Below, piece after piece: positions 21,725 to 32,885 of a DNA stretch of 64,000 nt. The notes below the pieces were generated by a model, which was given only the letters and a program-made list of their open reading frames with translations, did no database searches and was not told where the DNA came from. The stretch spans positions 15,625,366 to 15,689,365 of the forward strand of contig CM037587.1 in assembly GCA_021018995.1 (NCBI GenBank). The letters are read 5' to 3'. Made by a program: the position numbers and the translations under genes. Source of the DNA: Chloranthus sessilifolius (Eukaryota > Streptophyta > Magnoliopsida > Chloranthales > Chloranthaceae). How positions within the stretch are numbered: the stretch's first letter is position 1; every line of letters starts with the position of its first letter.

Positions 21725-24700
21725 ATGCCCGTCCCACGTGAAATTGACCCCTTCCCTGTAGAAATACAAGAAGAGGTAGGGATCACGAGTCTGGACAAGG
21801 ATGTCCCCTTCGAGGAACTCCCCAATGAGCTCCTTGACCGATTTGCCGACTTTGAGCATGGCCTTACCCCCATTGTCGAAGAGACCGAAGATGTCAATCT
21901 AGGAACTGAGGAGGTTCCCAGGATAACCAAAATCGGAACGTCACTATCTCCTGAGGAAAGAAAAAGCATGTTCGACTTCCTTCGGTCATACCAAGACATT
22001 TTTGCCTGGTCGTATGAGGACATGCTTTGTTTGGATACTGATTTGGTCGAGCATGAGTTGCCCCTCTACCCTGATATAAAGCCAGTCAAGCAGAAGCTGA
22101 GACGTCTCCGACCCGAGTAGATGTTGAAAGTCAAAGACAAGGTCATCAAGCAGTATGATGCGGGATTTCTCATGGTATCCAAATACCCGCAGTGGCTAGC
22201 CAATATCGTACCTGTTCCAAAGAAGGATGGAAAGGTTCGCATGTGTATCAATTTCCACAATTTGAACAGAGCAAGCCTAAAGGACGATTTCCCATTACCA
22301 CACATCGACATCTTGGTCGATAACACAGCTAAGCACGGGATGCTTTCTTTTATGGATAGATTCTTAGGATACAATTAGATAAAAATGGCAGAGGTTGATC
22401 GTGAGAAGACAACGTTCATTACACCCTGGGGAACCTTTTGCTATCAAGTCATGCCATTCGGGCTGAAGAATGTAGGTGCAACGTACCAGAGAGCTATGAC
22501 TGCACTATTTCATGACATGATGCACAGAGAGATTGAAGTGTATGTCAACGACATGATAGCTAAATCACCAGAGTGAAGCGACCATTTGGTAAACCTTCAA
22601 AAGCTATTTGAAAGGCTGAGGAAGTATCGACTACGTCTGAATCCATAGAAGTACACATTTGGTGCTATGTCAGGAAAACTGTTAGGATTCATCGTCAGCA
22701 GGAGGGGGATCGAGGTCGACCCAATCAAAGTCAAAGCCATCACTAAAATGCCACCGCCGTCTATCGAGACAGAGGTTAGAGGATTTCTGGGCAGAATACA
22801 GTATATCAGTCGGTTCATTGCACAGCTAACTCCAATCTGCACGCCAATCTTCAAGTTACTAAGGAAGAATTCACCCGTTGAATGGAACGACGATTGTCAA
22901 GCAGCGTTCAAAAAAATCAAAAGCTACCTCTTTAATCCACCTATTTTGGTACCACCTGAACCAGGGAGACCACTCTTGATGTATCTCTCCACGACGGAAG
23001 TTTCGATGGGATGTGTCTTGGGGCAGCAAGATGAAATCGGAAGAAGAGAGCAGGCCATTTACTATCTGAGCAAGAAGTTTACTGATTATGAGACGCGCTA
23101 CTCTCATCTTGAGAAAGCATGCCTGGCTCTTGTATGGGCTACTCAAAGGCTCCGCCACTATTTGCTACCTCAGGCGGTTCTACTCTTAGCCCGAATGGAC
23201 CCATTGAAGCACCTGTTCAAGAAGCCAGCTCTCACTGGACAAACCGCACGATGGCAACTTTTATTATCTGAATTCGACATCACGTACGTCACTCAGAAGT
23301 CGATCAAGGGGCAGGCGCTTGCTGATCATCTTGCCGACAATCCTTTACCTGATTATGAGCCTTTGAGGACTGAGTTCCCAGATGAAGATATCTTGTTCAT
23401 GATGGAAGACGATACAGAAGAAGTAGAAGAATCATGGGTAATGCACTTTGACGGGGCAGCAAATGTCGAGGGCCAAGGAGTTGGCACCATCTTGATTTCA
23501 CCAAAAGGATCCCATGTACCAGTCTCTATCAAACTCAACTTCCCTTGTACTAACAATATGGCTGAGTACGAGGCTTGCGCCGCTAGTCTGCAGGTGGCTC
23601 TCGATTTGAATGTAACACACCTTCGAGTATTTGGCGATTCACAGTTAATCATATGCCAGACGAATGGTGACTGGAAGAAGAAAAACGAGAAACTGATCCC
23701 CTATCATGAACACCTCGAGGATCTGATAGCTTGCTTCCAAGATGTGACTTTCTCATACGTCCCCCAGATAAGGAATCGCTTTGCCGACGCATTAGCAACT
23801 TTGGCGTCAATGATTGAAATCCCCTAGGTGGTGAGATGAAGTCGATTGTGATCGAGCAGAGGAATGAGCCAGCCTTCTACCTCCAGATTGAGGAACCTAC
23901 AAAGCCCGATGATGAGCCACCTTGGTTCTCAGATATCAAGAATTTTCTCGAGACCCTAACTTTCCTAGAGGGTACATCCAAGACAGACCGACGAACCATT
24001 CAACATTTAGCGGTAGGTTACATCATTTGTGGGGAATGCCTCTACAAGCGATCATACAATAACATCTTACTCAGGTGCCTCACTGAAAGTGAAGCGGTCA
24101 ATATTATGAAAGAAATCCATGAGAGAGGATGTTGAGCCCACGTCAGCGGTCACATGCTCGCTAAGAAAATTCTGCGACAAGGATACTTTTGGACCACCAT
24201 GGAATCAGATTGCTGTAAACATGTTTTAAAATGCTACAAGTGTCAAGAACACTCTAGTCTGATACACACCCCTGCCATTGATCTTCACTGCATGACCACT
24301 CCTTGGCCATTTGCTACTTGGGGCCTTGACGTTGTCGGAATGATTAATCCGAAAGCATGAAACGGACATCGGTTCATCCTTGTCGCCATTGAATATTTCA
24401 CCAAGTGGGTAGAAGTTGCGTCATATGCCAACATCACTGCTAGTCACGTCGAGAAGTTTCTCAAGAATAATATTGTGTGCCGATTTGGAGTACCCAAAGA
24501 TATCATCACGGATAACGGCAGAAACTTTGCGAATAAGCGCATCCAAAACTTCTGCGAGCAATACAAGATCAAGCACCATCTCTCATCCCCTTATCGGCCT
24601 CAAACTAATGGAGCCGTGGAAGCCGCGAACAGGACAGTCGTCCACATCCTTGAGAAAATGGTCATCACTTATCGAGATTGGAGCGAAATGCTGCCATTTG

Positions 24701-25173
24701 CTTTGTGGGCCTACCGAACGTCGATCCGTTCCGCTATAGGGGCAACACCATTCTGCCTTGTGTATGGAACCGAGGCCGTTCTCCTGGTAGAGGTTGAAGT
24801 ACTCTCGCTCCGAATCCTCATAGAATTAGGCTTACCCGAAGCAGAAAGAGAAAGATTATGCTTTGATCAGCTAAACTTACTGGACAAAAAGAGACTCCTA
24901 GCCTTATGCCACACTCAAGTTTACCAGGGGCGAATCGCACGCGCTTACAATAAGCGTGTCCGCAGTCGAGATCTGAAGGTAGGAGACACTGTGCTGAAGA
25001 AGATCTTCCCATCCCTCCATGCCGATCTAAGAGGAAAATTCAAGCCAAACAGAGAAGGACCTTACGTCATTCGAGAAGTGTTGTCGGGATACGCCATCCG
25101 CCTCGCCACCATGGACGGAGATAATCTTCCTGAGCCCATCAACGCTGGATACGTCCAACAATTCTACTCTTAG
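21725..25173 (+). pseudogene. pol: E4 pol: RT, RNase H, second RNase H, integrase, broken
   Basis: Replication enzymes of a Tat-type element. RT lies at 22121-22900 with VPKKDGKVRMCINFHNLN and PFGLKN; its active site reads YVND (about 22540) where YVDD is expected. A first RNase H (22960-23330) is followed by a second, archaeal-like RNase H (23440-23815) with HFDGAANVEGQGVG, NMAEYEA and FGDSQLI. This dual arrangement is characteristic of the Tat lineage. The integrase has C..C near 24235, D in LDVVG (about 24328), D in ITDNGRNF (about 24511) and E in AVEAANR (about 24617). Stops at 22118, 22376, 22574, 22646, 24131 and 24358, and a frameshift near 23845, break the frame. Confidence 0.92.
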
Positions 25174-26509
25174 TCCATCATGACAAGGTAAGTGTCGGTG
25201 AAACGGATACATGACTGCTTAAAAACTACCCGAAAGAGGCCATCATTCCAGGCACAGTAGCCCAAAAACATCCCAAAAAAAAGATGATATCCTTTGCTAC
25301 CCCCATTTTAGCCTGGGCCTTTCTTTCAATAAACCCATTCCCCGAAAAAAAATATACGTGTACATATACCAAAAAAAAAAAGAGAAAGAGAGAAAAGATG
25401 AAGTAGAGTTATTATTAAAATCCAAAAAAAAAAAAAAAAAAAAAAAAAGCAAAACCTCAAAAATAGATTGCCTGAAATAGAGCAAAAAGAATAACAAAAA
25501 ATGTGTATAAAAGAATCATGGGGCATGAACAGTAAGAACCCCAAGGAAGAAAGTATGTTGAGAAAACTGAAGCCGTATTAAGGAAACCCTGTTAGCCCAG
25601 CATACCTTCAAATCCTAACCTAACCCATGACCAAGCTACACCCTGAAGGAAGCCCTCTTTGTAGTTTCGCAAGCAGTCATAATATCTGTTAAGCCAACAT
25701 GAGCCGAGTCGTGAGACGACACCAGAGACCTATCCAGCCGGCTATGACGGAATCGACGTCTATGTCGTGGCACTTGAGAAAAAAATATATAATGAGAAAA
25801 ATAAAATAAATAAATAAAAATAAAAATAAAATAAAAATACAAGCTCAAAGCAAGATGGACGTATCAAAAACCCGAAAGGGCGCTACGGGTAAAAATAGCG
25901 AGTTTGTGCGGACCAGGTGAAAACCCGAAAGGGCGTTGGGGTAAGAGAGCTAAACCCATGGACGTGGTGAAAACCCGAAAGGGCGCCACGGGTAAAAAAA
26001 GGGGGGAGATAAAAAAGAAGAAAAGAAAAAGGAAAGGTTTGGACTGATAAAAATTATTGAAGAGCCCCCTTGGTTACTACCCCTGCCCCCTTGTTTTTTG
26101 GGGGCCGCTCATGCTAATTCAAATCAGGCCTCGACAAGAATTGTCTTTGTGAAACCCGCACCGTCAAACGTATGACCCAAGGAAAGGAGAAAGGTTTAAC
26201 CCAATCTAAAGGGATCAATATTCCGGCCTTGGCAAAATTCGGAAACCCATCCAGGTCCGACTCCAAAAAATGGGGTCGACCATGCTCAAAGGTGGACCCA
26301 GGGTTTCCCAAAGTATCACCCAATGATTAAGGCACAAAAAAAAAGAGAAAGAGGAGATAATACATAAACCAAAAAAAAATTATATATATATATAGATCTA
26401 TATAGATGTATATAACTGCCTTTTGTATCATTTGCACCACACCTCAAAAATGGTCGGTGTGATGACTAGCGTGTTTTCCTTTTTACAAGTATAGAAAAAA
26501 ACAAAATAA

Positions 26510-26541
<32 letters not shown>

Positions 26542-26640
26542 TACCAAAAATGTGTGTGTATCTATCTGTAAAGGGGTTTTTCTACGCCCCTTCTTTCTGT
26601 GTATATGATCTGTGCAAAAAGTTCTGTGTGCAGGAAGGAG
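25174..26640 (+). repeat. E4 noncoding stretch after pol, low-complexity and short tandem repeats
   Basis: No gene seen. It holds an A-rich block (25340-25450), a 3-copy tandem repeat of 55-60 bases with AAACCCGAAAGGGCG cores (25870-26000) and TA microsatellites (26376-26410, 26513-26540). The CCCGAAAGGGCG unit contains CCCGAAAGGG-type partial symmetry. Repeats like it are, as I recall, common in the 3' half of Tat-type elements. Confidence 0.7.
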
Positions 26641-28145
26641 TTAATGGCCCAGCTCGCGCTTCAAAGCACTAATCTCGGCATAAAGATCATCCTCTCGGAC
26701 ATTCCTCTCAGTCAGCCAACGACCATGCCGGCTTTTGAACTTCTTTCGAGAAGAGTCGGTGGCTCCAAAACCAACGCTCAGTGATTCCTTCAAGCGGAGA
26801 ACCTCACTCTCCGATGTGTCTGCTCTAACCAGCTCGCATGCCAAGAGTTCTTGCAGGACCCTCTTCTCATCCACCAATAGCTAGATACGGGTTCGGAGCG
26901 CCGCCTCTTTCTTTGGCTAGGGGCCTCCAGTATCAATGATCTCTGGCAAATCCAGGCAATCAGCGGCAGGCCGCTCAGTCAACAGCCAGGCCTCGTAATC
27001 AGGAGAAGTTCTAACTGAGTCTCCCTGCTCAAAATCACACATCAATGTCGACTAATGCATCTCCCAAAGAGTAGCAATCCGGTCTATGTCCCCAGAGGAT
27101 CCCCTAGAAAAGATCAAATCACATAAAGGGGGGTCTGGCCTCACAATGCACCTGCTGAGGGCAGCCAAACTGACGCAACACCTGGAATGGGAAGTAGAAG
27201 GTGCTGCCAATCAGTCTTAGGAGGGTGATGCCCTCATGGTCTCTAGAACGAATCACTGGGAAGGTCCGGTCCAACCAAGGAAGCCTCCATGTCAGCTCAA
27301 CATCGACCAACCAAAGTTTCAGAGCCGACGTATCACCTTGAGGGAGTAAGTGGCATCTACCCAAAAAACATAAGGCCACCTCACCTCGAGCAACATAGAA
27401 GCAAGGCACGGGTCTCAAAACGGCAAAATTCTCACCCAGCCAGACCTGGAGCAGCAAGGGGCATCCCCGAAGGCCCTCCACCTTACCCAAAGCAAAAGAA
27501 TCAAGGCATCGGTATAGCTCGGCAAGCACCAAGTGCATCATGGACCAGCCCGCCTCCAACTCCATCAAAATATCACAAACTACCAATGAGAAGCTCTCTC
27601 TCCCGGGGTAGAAGAGGATTTCAGAGATGAGACCAAGTGCTAGAGCTTTCATGTTAAAGACACTCCTAACCAGTAATCTTCGGAGGCTTTCATCACCGAA
27701 AAGTTCCTTGAGGAATTTCAGCGAACACCTTGTGGGCCCCCCGACGAGGCTCTTCTCATACTCAGATTTCTTCAAACCGAGAGTAAGGTGAACGGATCTG
27801 GAATACCTCGGCCTAGGCATAACTCTTGCAAAGTTCCTATGAAGCTTCAGGCCAGATAGATTGGATAGCTCCTCAAGGGTTGGGGTCAGCTCCTGCTTCC
27901 CAAAGCGGAATACATGGAGGTTCACATCCCAGCACGAAGCGGTGGCATGAAGGAGTTCCCACCGAAGAGGAATCTCTAGGAAGGAAGGAAGGAAGGCGAG
28001 ATAGACCAAGGCGCTCCAAGTCAGCGAGCTCACTCTCATTCAGACTCCCAAACCAAGCCACCAGGAACTTGGGCCCCAAGCCCAACAAAGAGGATACATT
28101 GGCTCTGGGCCCTTCACGTAAGGGAGGGTTAGGAGGTGGATCCAT
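26641..28145 (-). pseudogene. E4 antisense gene 2, DUF7745-like with C-terminal coiled coil
   Basis: Antisense gene of about 500 codons. ATG at 28145 opens MDPPPNPPLREG, then LVAWFGSLNES. After a one-base frameshift near 28035 the main part (27119-28030) reads SALVYLAFLPSFLEIPLRWELL, HVFRFGKQELTPTLEELSNLSGL and later LVLAELYRCLD. The pattern fits the plant transposon-associated domain I know as DUF7745, related in style to the plant mobile domain. A second frameshift near 27125 leads to a coiled-coil-like tail ending ALKRELGH. Three in-frame TAG codons (about 26881-27060) each fit CAG decay. Four palindrome copies lie just upstream (28305-28480). Function unknown. Confidence 0.75.
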
Positions 28146-28304
28146 GAACGTACAAGGATATTTTAGGAAGATAAGAATCAATGTAGGAAGATGGACCCGC
28201 CTTGGAAAAACAAGAGCTAAAGATGCCGGTCAAAGGAGCCAAGTCAAACAAAAAAGAAACAATTTTTGGGTCAATTCGGGCATATAAGGCCCCACTGCCC
28301 GCAG

Positions 28305-28480
28305 GCCAAACCTGGCGCAACTAATAGTTGCGCCAGCGCATTGCTATCCCCATTTTGGCCTGGCGCAACTAATAGTTGTGCCAGTGCATTACATCCCCAG
28401 TTTAGTCTGGCGTAACTATTAGTTGCGCCAGTGAAATTTCCCTGGCACTTTAGCCTAGCGCAACTAATAGTTGCGCCAGA
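28305..28480. repeat. Four E4 palindromes upstream of antisense gene 2
   Basis: Copies at about 28313-28335, 28361-28383, 28408-28430 and 28454-28476, spaced about 47 bases, each GGCGCAACTA/TAGTTGCGCC or one to two changes from it. On the minus strand they precede the antisense ATG by 165-335 bases, and a TATAT-like word lies between (about 28284). This resembles a promoter-proximal position. Confidence 0.88.
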
Positions 28481-28920
28481 CTAAAATCCCCCTCCACAGC
28501 CATCTCAAGACCAAATCGAGGAGGGGACTTCTGCCCTTTTTGTTGATTTTATATATGTCGGCACTTCCGACCATCAATGGCTTGTGAATTACTTTGTTAT
28601 GTGCAGGATTGACCCTACATTGAGGCATGCGACCCAAATGCCCCCCCTCTACAGCCGTCTCAGAGCTACTTGAGGATTGATCCTACATTGAGGCATGCAA
28701 CCCAAAAGACCGCTTTTTTTTCAAAAAAGGGGGGCAATGGGCAGACACATCCTACGAAGAAACAAATATAGAAGGCAAGGAAACCATGACATAAACTCAA
28801 AACAAAGGCATTAAAACAATGAATATTTTCAAAAGATACATGTCCAAAGAAATAATATATCATCCATCCCATAATGCTGAATCCAAAATACTGAGTTTTA
28901 AAAAGCAAAAAACTGAAAGC
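28481..28920 (-). other. E4 spacer between antisense genes
   Basis: Noncoding. It contains a direct repeat of about 35 bases (AGGATTGACCCTACATTGAG at about 28613 and its variant at about 28674) and a GTCGGCACTTCCGAC inverted pair at 28558-28572. The remainder is A-rich. It would hold the 3' untranslated region of antisense gene 1. Confidence 0.6.
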
Positions 28921-31385
28921 CTATTCCTTGCTCGCCCCCTTGGACTTCTTGCGATGGCCAGAAGAGCTCTGATAAGTCCTCATGTCCCCCACTCTAGACC
29001 ACGCCTGCGAAATCCTACTGAGAAGGGAACGTGACTCCTTAGCCCGAGCACGCTGCAAGGCACAGTCAAGGACAAGATCAGTCAAGGGGCCAATGATAAT
29101 GAAAAAAAAAGAGAGGAGTTGAGCAGCCAAGTACTCACTGTCTCCACCTCCCGAAGCTCTGCCAGATGGCGATGGTACTCTACATATTCCATAGCCGAGT
29201 TGAAGTCCTATGATACAGTATTCAATTGTTAGAACACCCCTGAAAGCATGTACCGAAGGAAACCAAAATAAAGGAGAAGAGGCTCATCTGAAAACTCACC
29301 CCAGGGGCCACCTCAGGAGGAGGAACGCTGGCCTCCTCGACAGATTGCCGTGCCTGTCGGTCTACGTCAGCACAGAGGTCTGAGAGGAAGCCATCATCAA
29401 GACGTCGAAAGGTCCCATAAGCTACAGATGGACCCCCACCAGGGACACCCTCCTGAGAGGTACCTGACGGACCAGCACCTGATGAACCCTCGCCCGAGGG
29501 ACCCGCACCAGAAGGACCAGCACCAGAGGGATCTACCCCTGACATGTCAGCAGCACTCGGCCCACCTTCACCGTTCGAACCATCTCCCGGAGCAAACTAT
29601 GAACCAGAGAAGAATCTATTCAGATAAGACTGAGGCCGAGTAAAAGTGAAAGAGAAACTAATCCAAGCTGAGAAGAAGTTACCTGACCAAGTGGGCTCCC
29701 GAACGCAAGGAAATTAGCGCTAGGAATAAAACGCGACAAGATGAACCGGTAGGGTAGGCACTCGTACCAGGCATGATAATCCCCAGGCACATGGAGAGCG
29801 CGAATAGGGAACCCATTGTTGAAAAAGGCCGCTGTCAACTCCTCAATACTGTCGACAGGACTCCAAACGTCAGCCAGTGGGTCCACGGGTATGGCGTAGT
29901 AGCCCTGAAACTGATGCACCACACGCTCCCCCAAATAGTAGCATTTGGTCCACGCTCCATAGAAGAAGACAACGCGGCGATTATTGAATAGGTGGGAGGC
30001 ACCCATGGCTGCCCGGTCTTAGAAGGGGGATGTCAGGTACGGATCGGGGAGGATCTGCTCAAAATCAAAAGGCAAGAGAGACCAAGTAAGCAACACCTCA
30101 ATCAAAAGAAATGCCCAAGCTGAAAGTGAACAAAGGTTGAAAAGTTATCACCTGCTCAGGCACCATCAAATCAAGCTAGGACCTTAGGCCCATTTCCAGG
30201 TGCTTTAGGGCAACGTCATGGCGTCGGGTCTGATGCCAGTTGCTGAGGAGGGGATAGGTGAGCACCTCAAAGAAAAAGAGCGGGCGCCCTGGGTGAAAGT
30301 GGTGATATCCCCATACCTGAAAAAGGCGCATGGCACGAGAGCAGGTCAATAATATAAATGGATCAGTCAGAAAAGAAAAATGATGAGTAGATGATAGCGA
30401 TAACAAAAGCAAAGGGTGAGGAATTATCTCCAGGATGGCCCAAAACCCCACGGCAGACTTCGAGTCCCTGGTCGTGACTCGAGATAAGTTGTACATCAGC
30501 CAGGCGTATCCCGTCCCTCCCCAGTCATGCCTGAGAACATCACCCCAATTATCCATCACACTCAACAGGGCCAGGCTGAACCGTCCCCCACTGGCATTTG
30601 TAAAAAGGGTCTTGCCCAGCAGGAGTAGGAGGGTGATGCGAGCTAAAACGATCGCTCGCTCTGGCGCGATGTAAAGCACCCGATCTGGCTGGCCCAGGTC
30701 AACCAACTCATCAGCAGAAAAGAGGGAGGTCAGCCAGGACATCTTGACCTCTGTACCATGGGTCTGCCCACAAGGAGGATAGGCCCCGATAAACCGAATG
30801 ATGTCCTCCCAGCTCGATACTGCCAAGGTAGATATCGGGACTCCGCCAATCCTAATGCCAGTAATCATGGCCCAATCAACAGGCGTCAGCATCAGCTCGG
30901 CGTACGACATGTGGAACGTCATGGTATCAGGATGAAACCTCTCAATAAGGGCCTTCAGGTAGGCGGCATCAGCCCTCATGGCAGGGGAGGACAAGAACTC
31001 CCCAAAGCCCACCTGCTCTAACAAAACTTTCACCACAGGAGGGACATAAAGGTAGAACTCGTGGAAGTCAAGCCACCCCCCGCAGAACACAATGTTGGGC
31101 AGCTCCTGAACCCAAAGAAATACACATCAGATGGCAGAGGTAAAGAAAAAAAATGTGCAAAGGAAAGAAACTGAACCTATCTTTTACCTTGCCTGCTATT
31201 CCGAAATTGGAGATATGGGTGTGCTGCTGATGGAGGAGGCCGACCCGGGCAGCCTCACCCTGCATCTCGAGCCATGGGCCCGCTCTCCACTCCACCCAGA
31301 GGAACTGCTCTCCCCGCGGACCATACACTATCTCGGGCCCCTCCTTGTGGCCATCCTCGGGAACGTACTCATCACCGCCCGACAT
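28921..31385 (-). pseudogene. E4 antisense gene 1: seven-exon plant-mobile-domain-like gene
   Basis: Antisense gene that fits seven exons: 31385-31188, 31105-30428, 30316-30152, 30054-29683, 29596-29300, 29207-29139, 29052-28921. Every exon is a multiple of three (198, 678, 165, 372, 297, 69, 132 bases), giving 636 codons before the stop. Introns have GT and AG ends except the second, whose donor reads AT (30427-30426). Exon 2 holds the plant mobile domain signature ALIERFHPDTMTFHMSYAEL and LTPVDWAMITGIRIGGVPI, and exon 3 continues HHFHPGRPLFF. Exon 5 is Gly/Pro/Ser-rich (GAGPSG repeats), exon 6 helical, exon 7 basic (GHRKKSKGASKE). Stops in exon 3 (30176) and exon 4 (about 30019) disable it. 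Function unknown. Confidence 0.82.
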
Positions 31386-32760
31386 GCTGGAGCAACAAAG
31401 CAATCACGTCAGAACAGATCAATGATAAAGAGCCATGATACCCTATGCTGCAAAAGGGAGGTAAGTATGCTCATCTTTCCCCTTTCTTTTCATATATTTA
31501 AAAAAAAAATGAGAGATACACATGCCAAACAAAAAAATCCCCTTTTTAGGTTGAAAATGCAAAAATTCTTTTCTTCAGAAAAAGATAATGAATAAAATTT
31601 TCCTTTCCTATCTTTGAAAATAAAGCAAGTTAGAAGCAAATAGAATCGTTCTTTTATCAGTTTAAAAAGAAAAAAAGAGGAGAAGAGGCCCTTCTTTTAC
31701 ACTTAGAAAAAGAAATCCTCCCTTTATGTCTAGGGAAACAAAAAGCAAAAAAATGTTTTTCCTTTGTATTCACAAAAATAAAAAATAAAAAAATGTGTGC
31801 TCCCTTCACAAAAAAAGCAAACAACAAAAAATGTGTTTCCTTCAAAAAAATAAAACAAAAAAAATACATCGTTTCCTTCATATTTACTTAAAATATATAT
31901 ATAAAGGAATCCTTTGCTTTACTCTGATAAAAACAAAAAAAAATCCTTTACTTTACTAACAAAAAATAAAAAGAGTCCTTTGCTTTATTTTGATAAAAAA
32001 AAAAAAAAAAAAAAACACAAACAAACAACAAAAAACAAAAATTCTTTACAAAAAATATAAACCCAACAAAAAAATCCCTTTCTCTTATGTCCATAAAAAC
32101 AAAAAGATCAACAACAAAAAAGATATATAAAATAAATTCCTTAGTTAGTTTTTGATAATAAAAACCAAAAATAAAAATCCCGTTTTCTTAATTAATCTTC
32201 AAAAATAGAGATGAAGAATCCTCTTTCATTAGTTAGTTTTCAAAAAATAACAAAGACCAAAAATATCCTTGCTTTACATTCAAAAAAAACAAAACAAAAC
32301 AAAAACAAAAACCTAAAATAGAGCCCTTTCTATGTGCACAAATAAAAACAAAAAAATTATATATATATATATATGTACATTAGGCACCCATAAAACCCAT
32401 AAAACCACAAAAATAAGGCATTAATCCTTTCACACATCATCAATCAACATGCTTACGACAGAAATAAACCATTTTTCATCTAGAAATGCAAGATCATGAT
32501 CATATTTGCATAACAAAAAGTAAGAAAAATAAAGAAAAAAAGAGTTTAAATGATTACCCTATGAAGAAAAAGGGGGTTTTTGGTCTAAGCATAGGCTCGC
32601 GATCGATCCGCAAGCAAAACAACGGCAAAGGGCACGCTAGAGGCAACGTAAAGGAACCCTAAGGGGAGGGGAAACTATTTTTTGGTTTCAAAGAGGAAGA
32701 GGGGGTGGGGGGGGGGGAGAATTCGAAATGAGGCCCCACGCCGAAGTTGAATTTTTAACT
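31386..32760. other. E4 A-rich low-complexity stretch
   Basis: No gene. 31500-32350 consists of many ACAAAAAAATCCTTTGCTTT-like words, long A runs and a TA microsatellite (32357-32375). The run is strongly strand-asymmetric (A on +, T on -). It lies upstream of antisense gene 1 and could contain its promoter, but I cannot point to one. Confidence 0.6.
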
Positions 32761-32764
32761 ACCA

Positions 32765-32885
32765 AAACTGGCGCAACTAATAGTTGCGCAAATGTTTGTT
32801 ACCTTCCTTTGGCTTGGCGCAACTATTAGTTCGCCAGCTATTCCCCAGGATAATGGCTGGCGCGCAACTAATAGTTGCACGGGCA
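32765..32885. repeat. Three E4 palindromes upstream of antisense gene 1
   Basis: Copies at about 32769-32791, 32815-32836 and 32858-32881, again about 45 bases apart, all variants of the GGCGCAACTA/TAGTTGCGCC palindrome. The spacing and copy number resemble the group upstream of antisense gene 2, but here the array is about 1.4 kb from the ATG. Confidence 0.88.

Noticed and set aside
26376-26540. TA microsatellites as possible origin or terminator
   Set aside because: Simple repeats common in plant LTR elements, with no supporting context.
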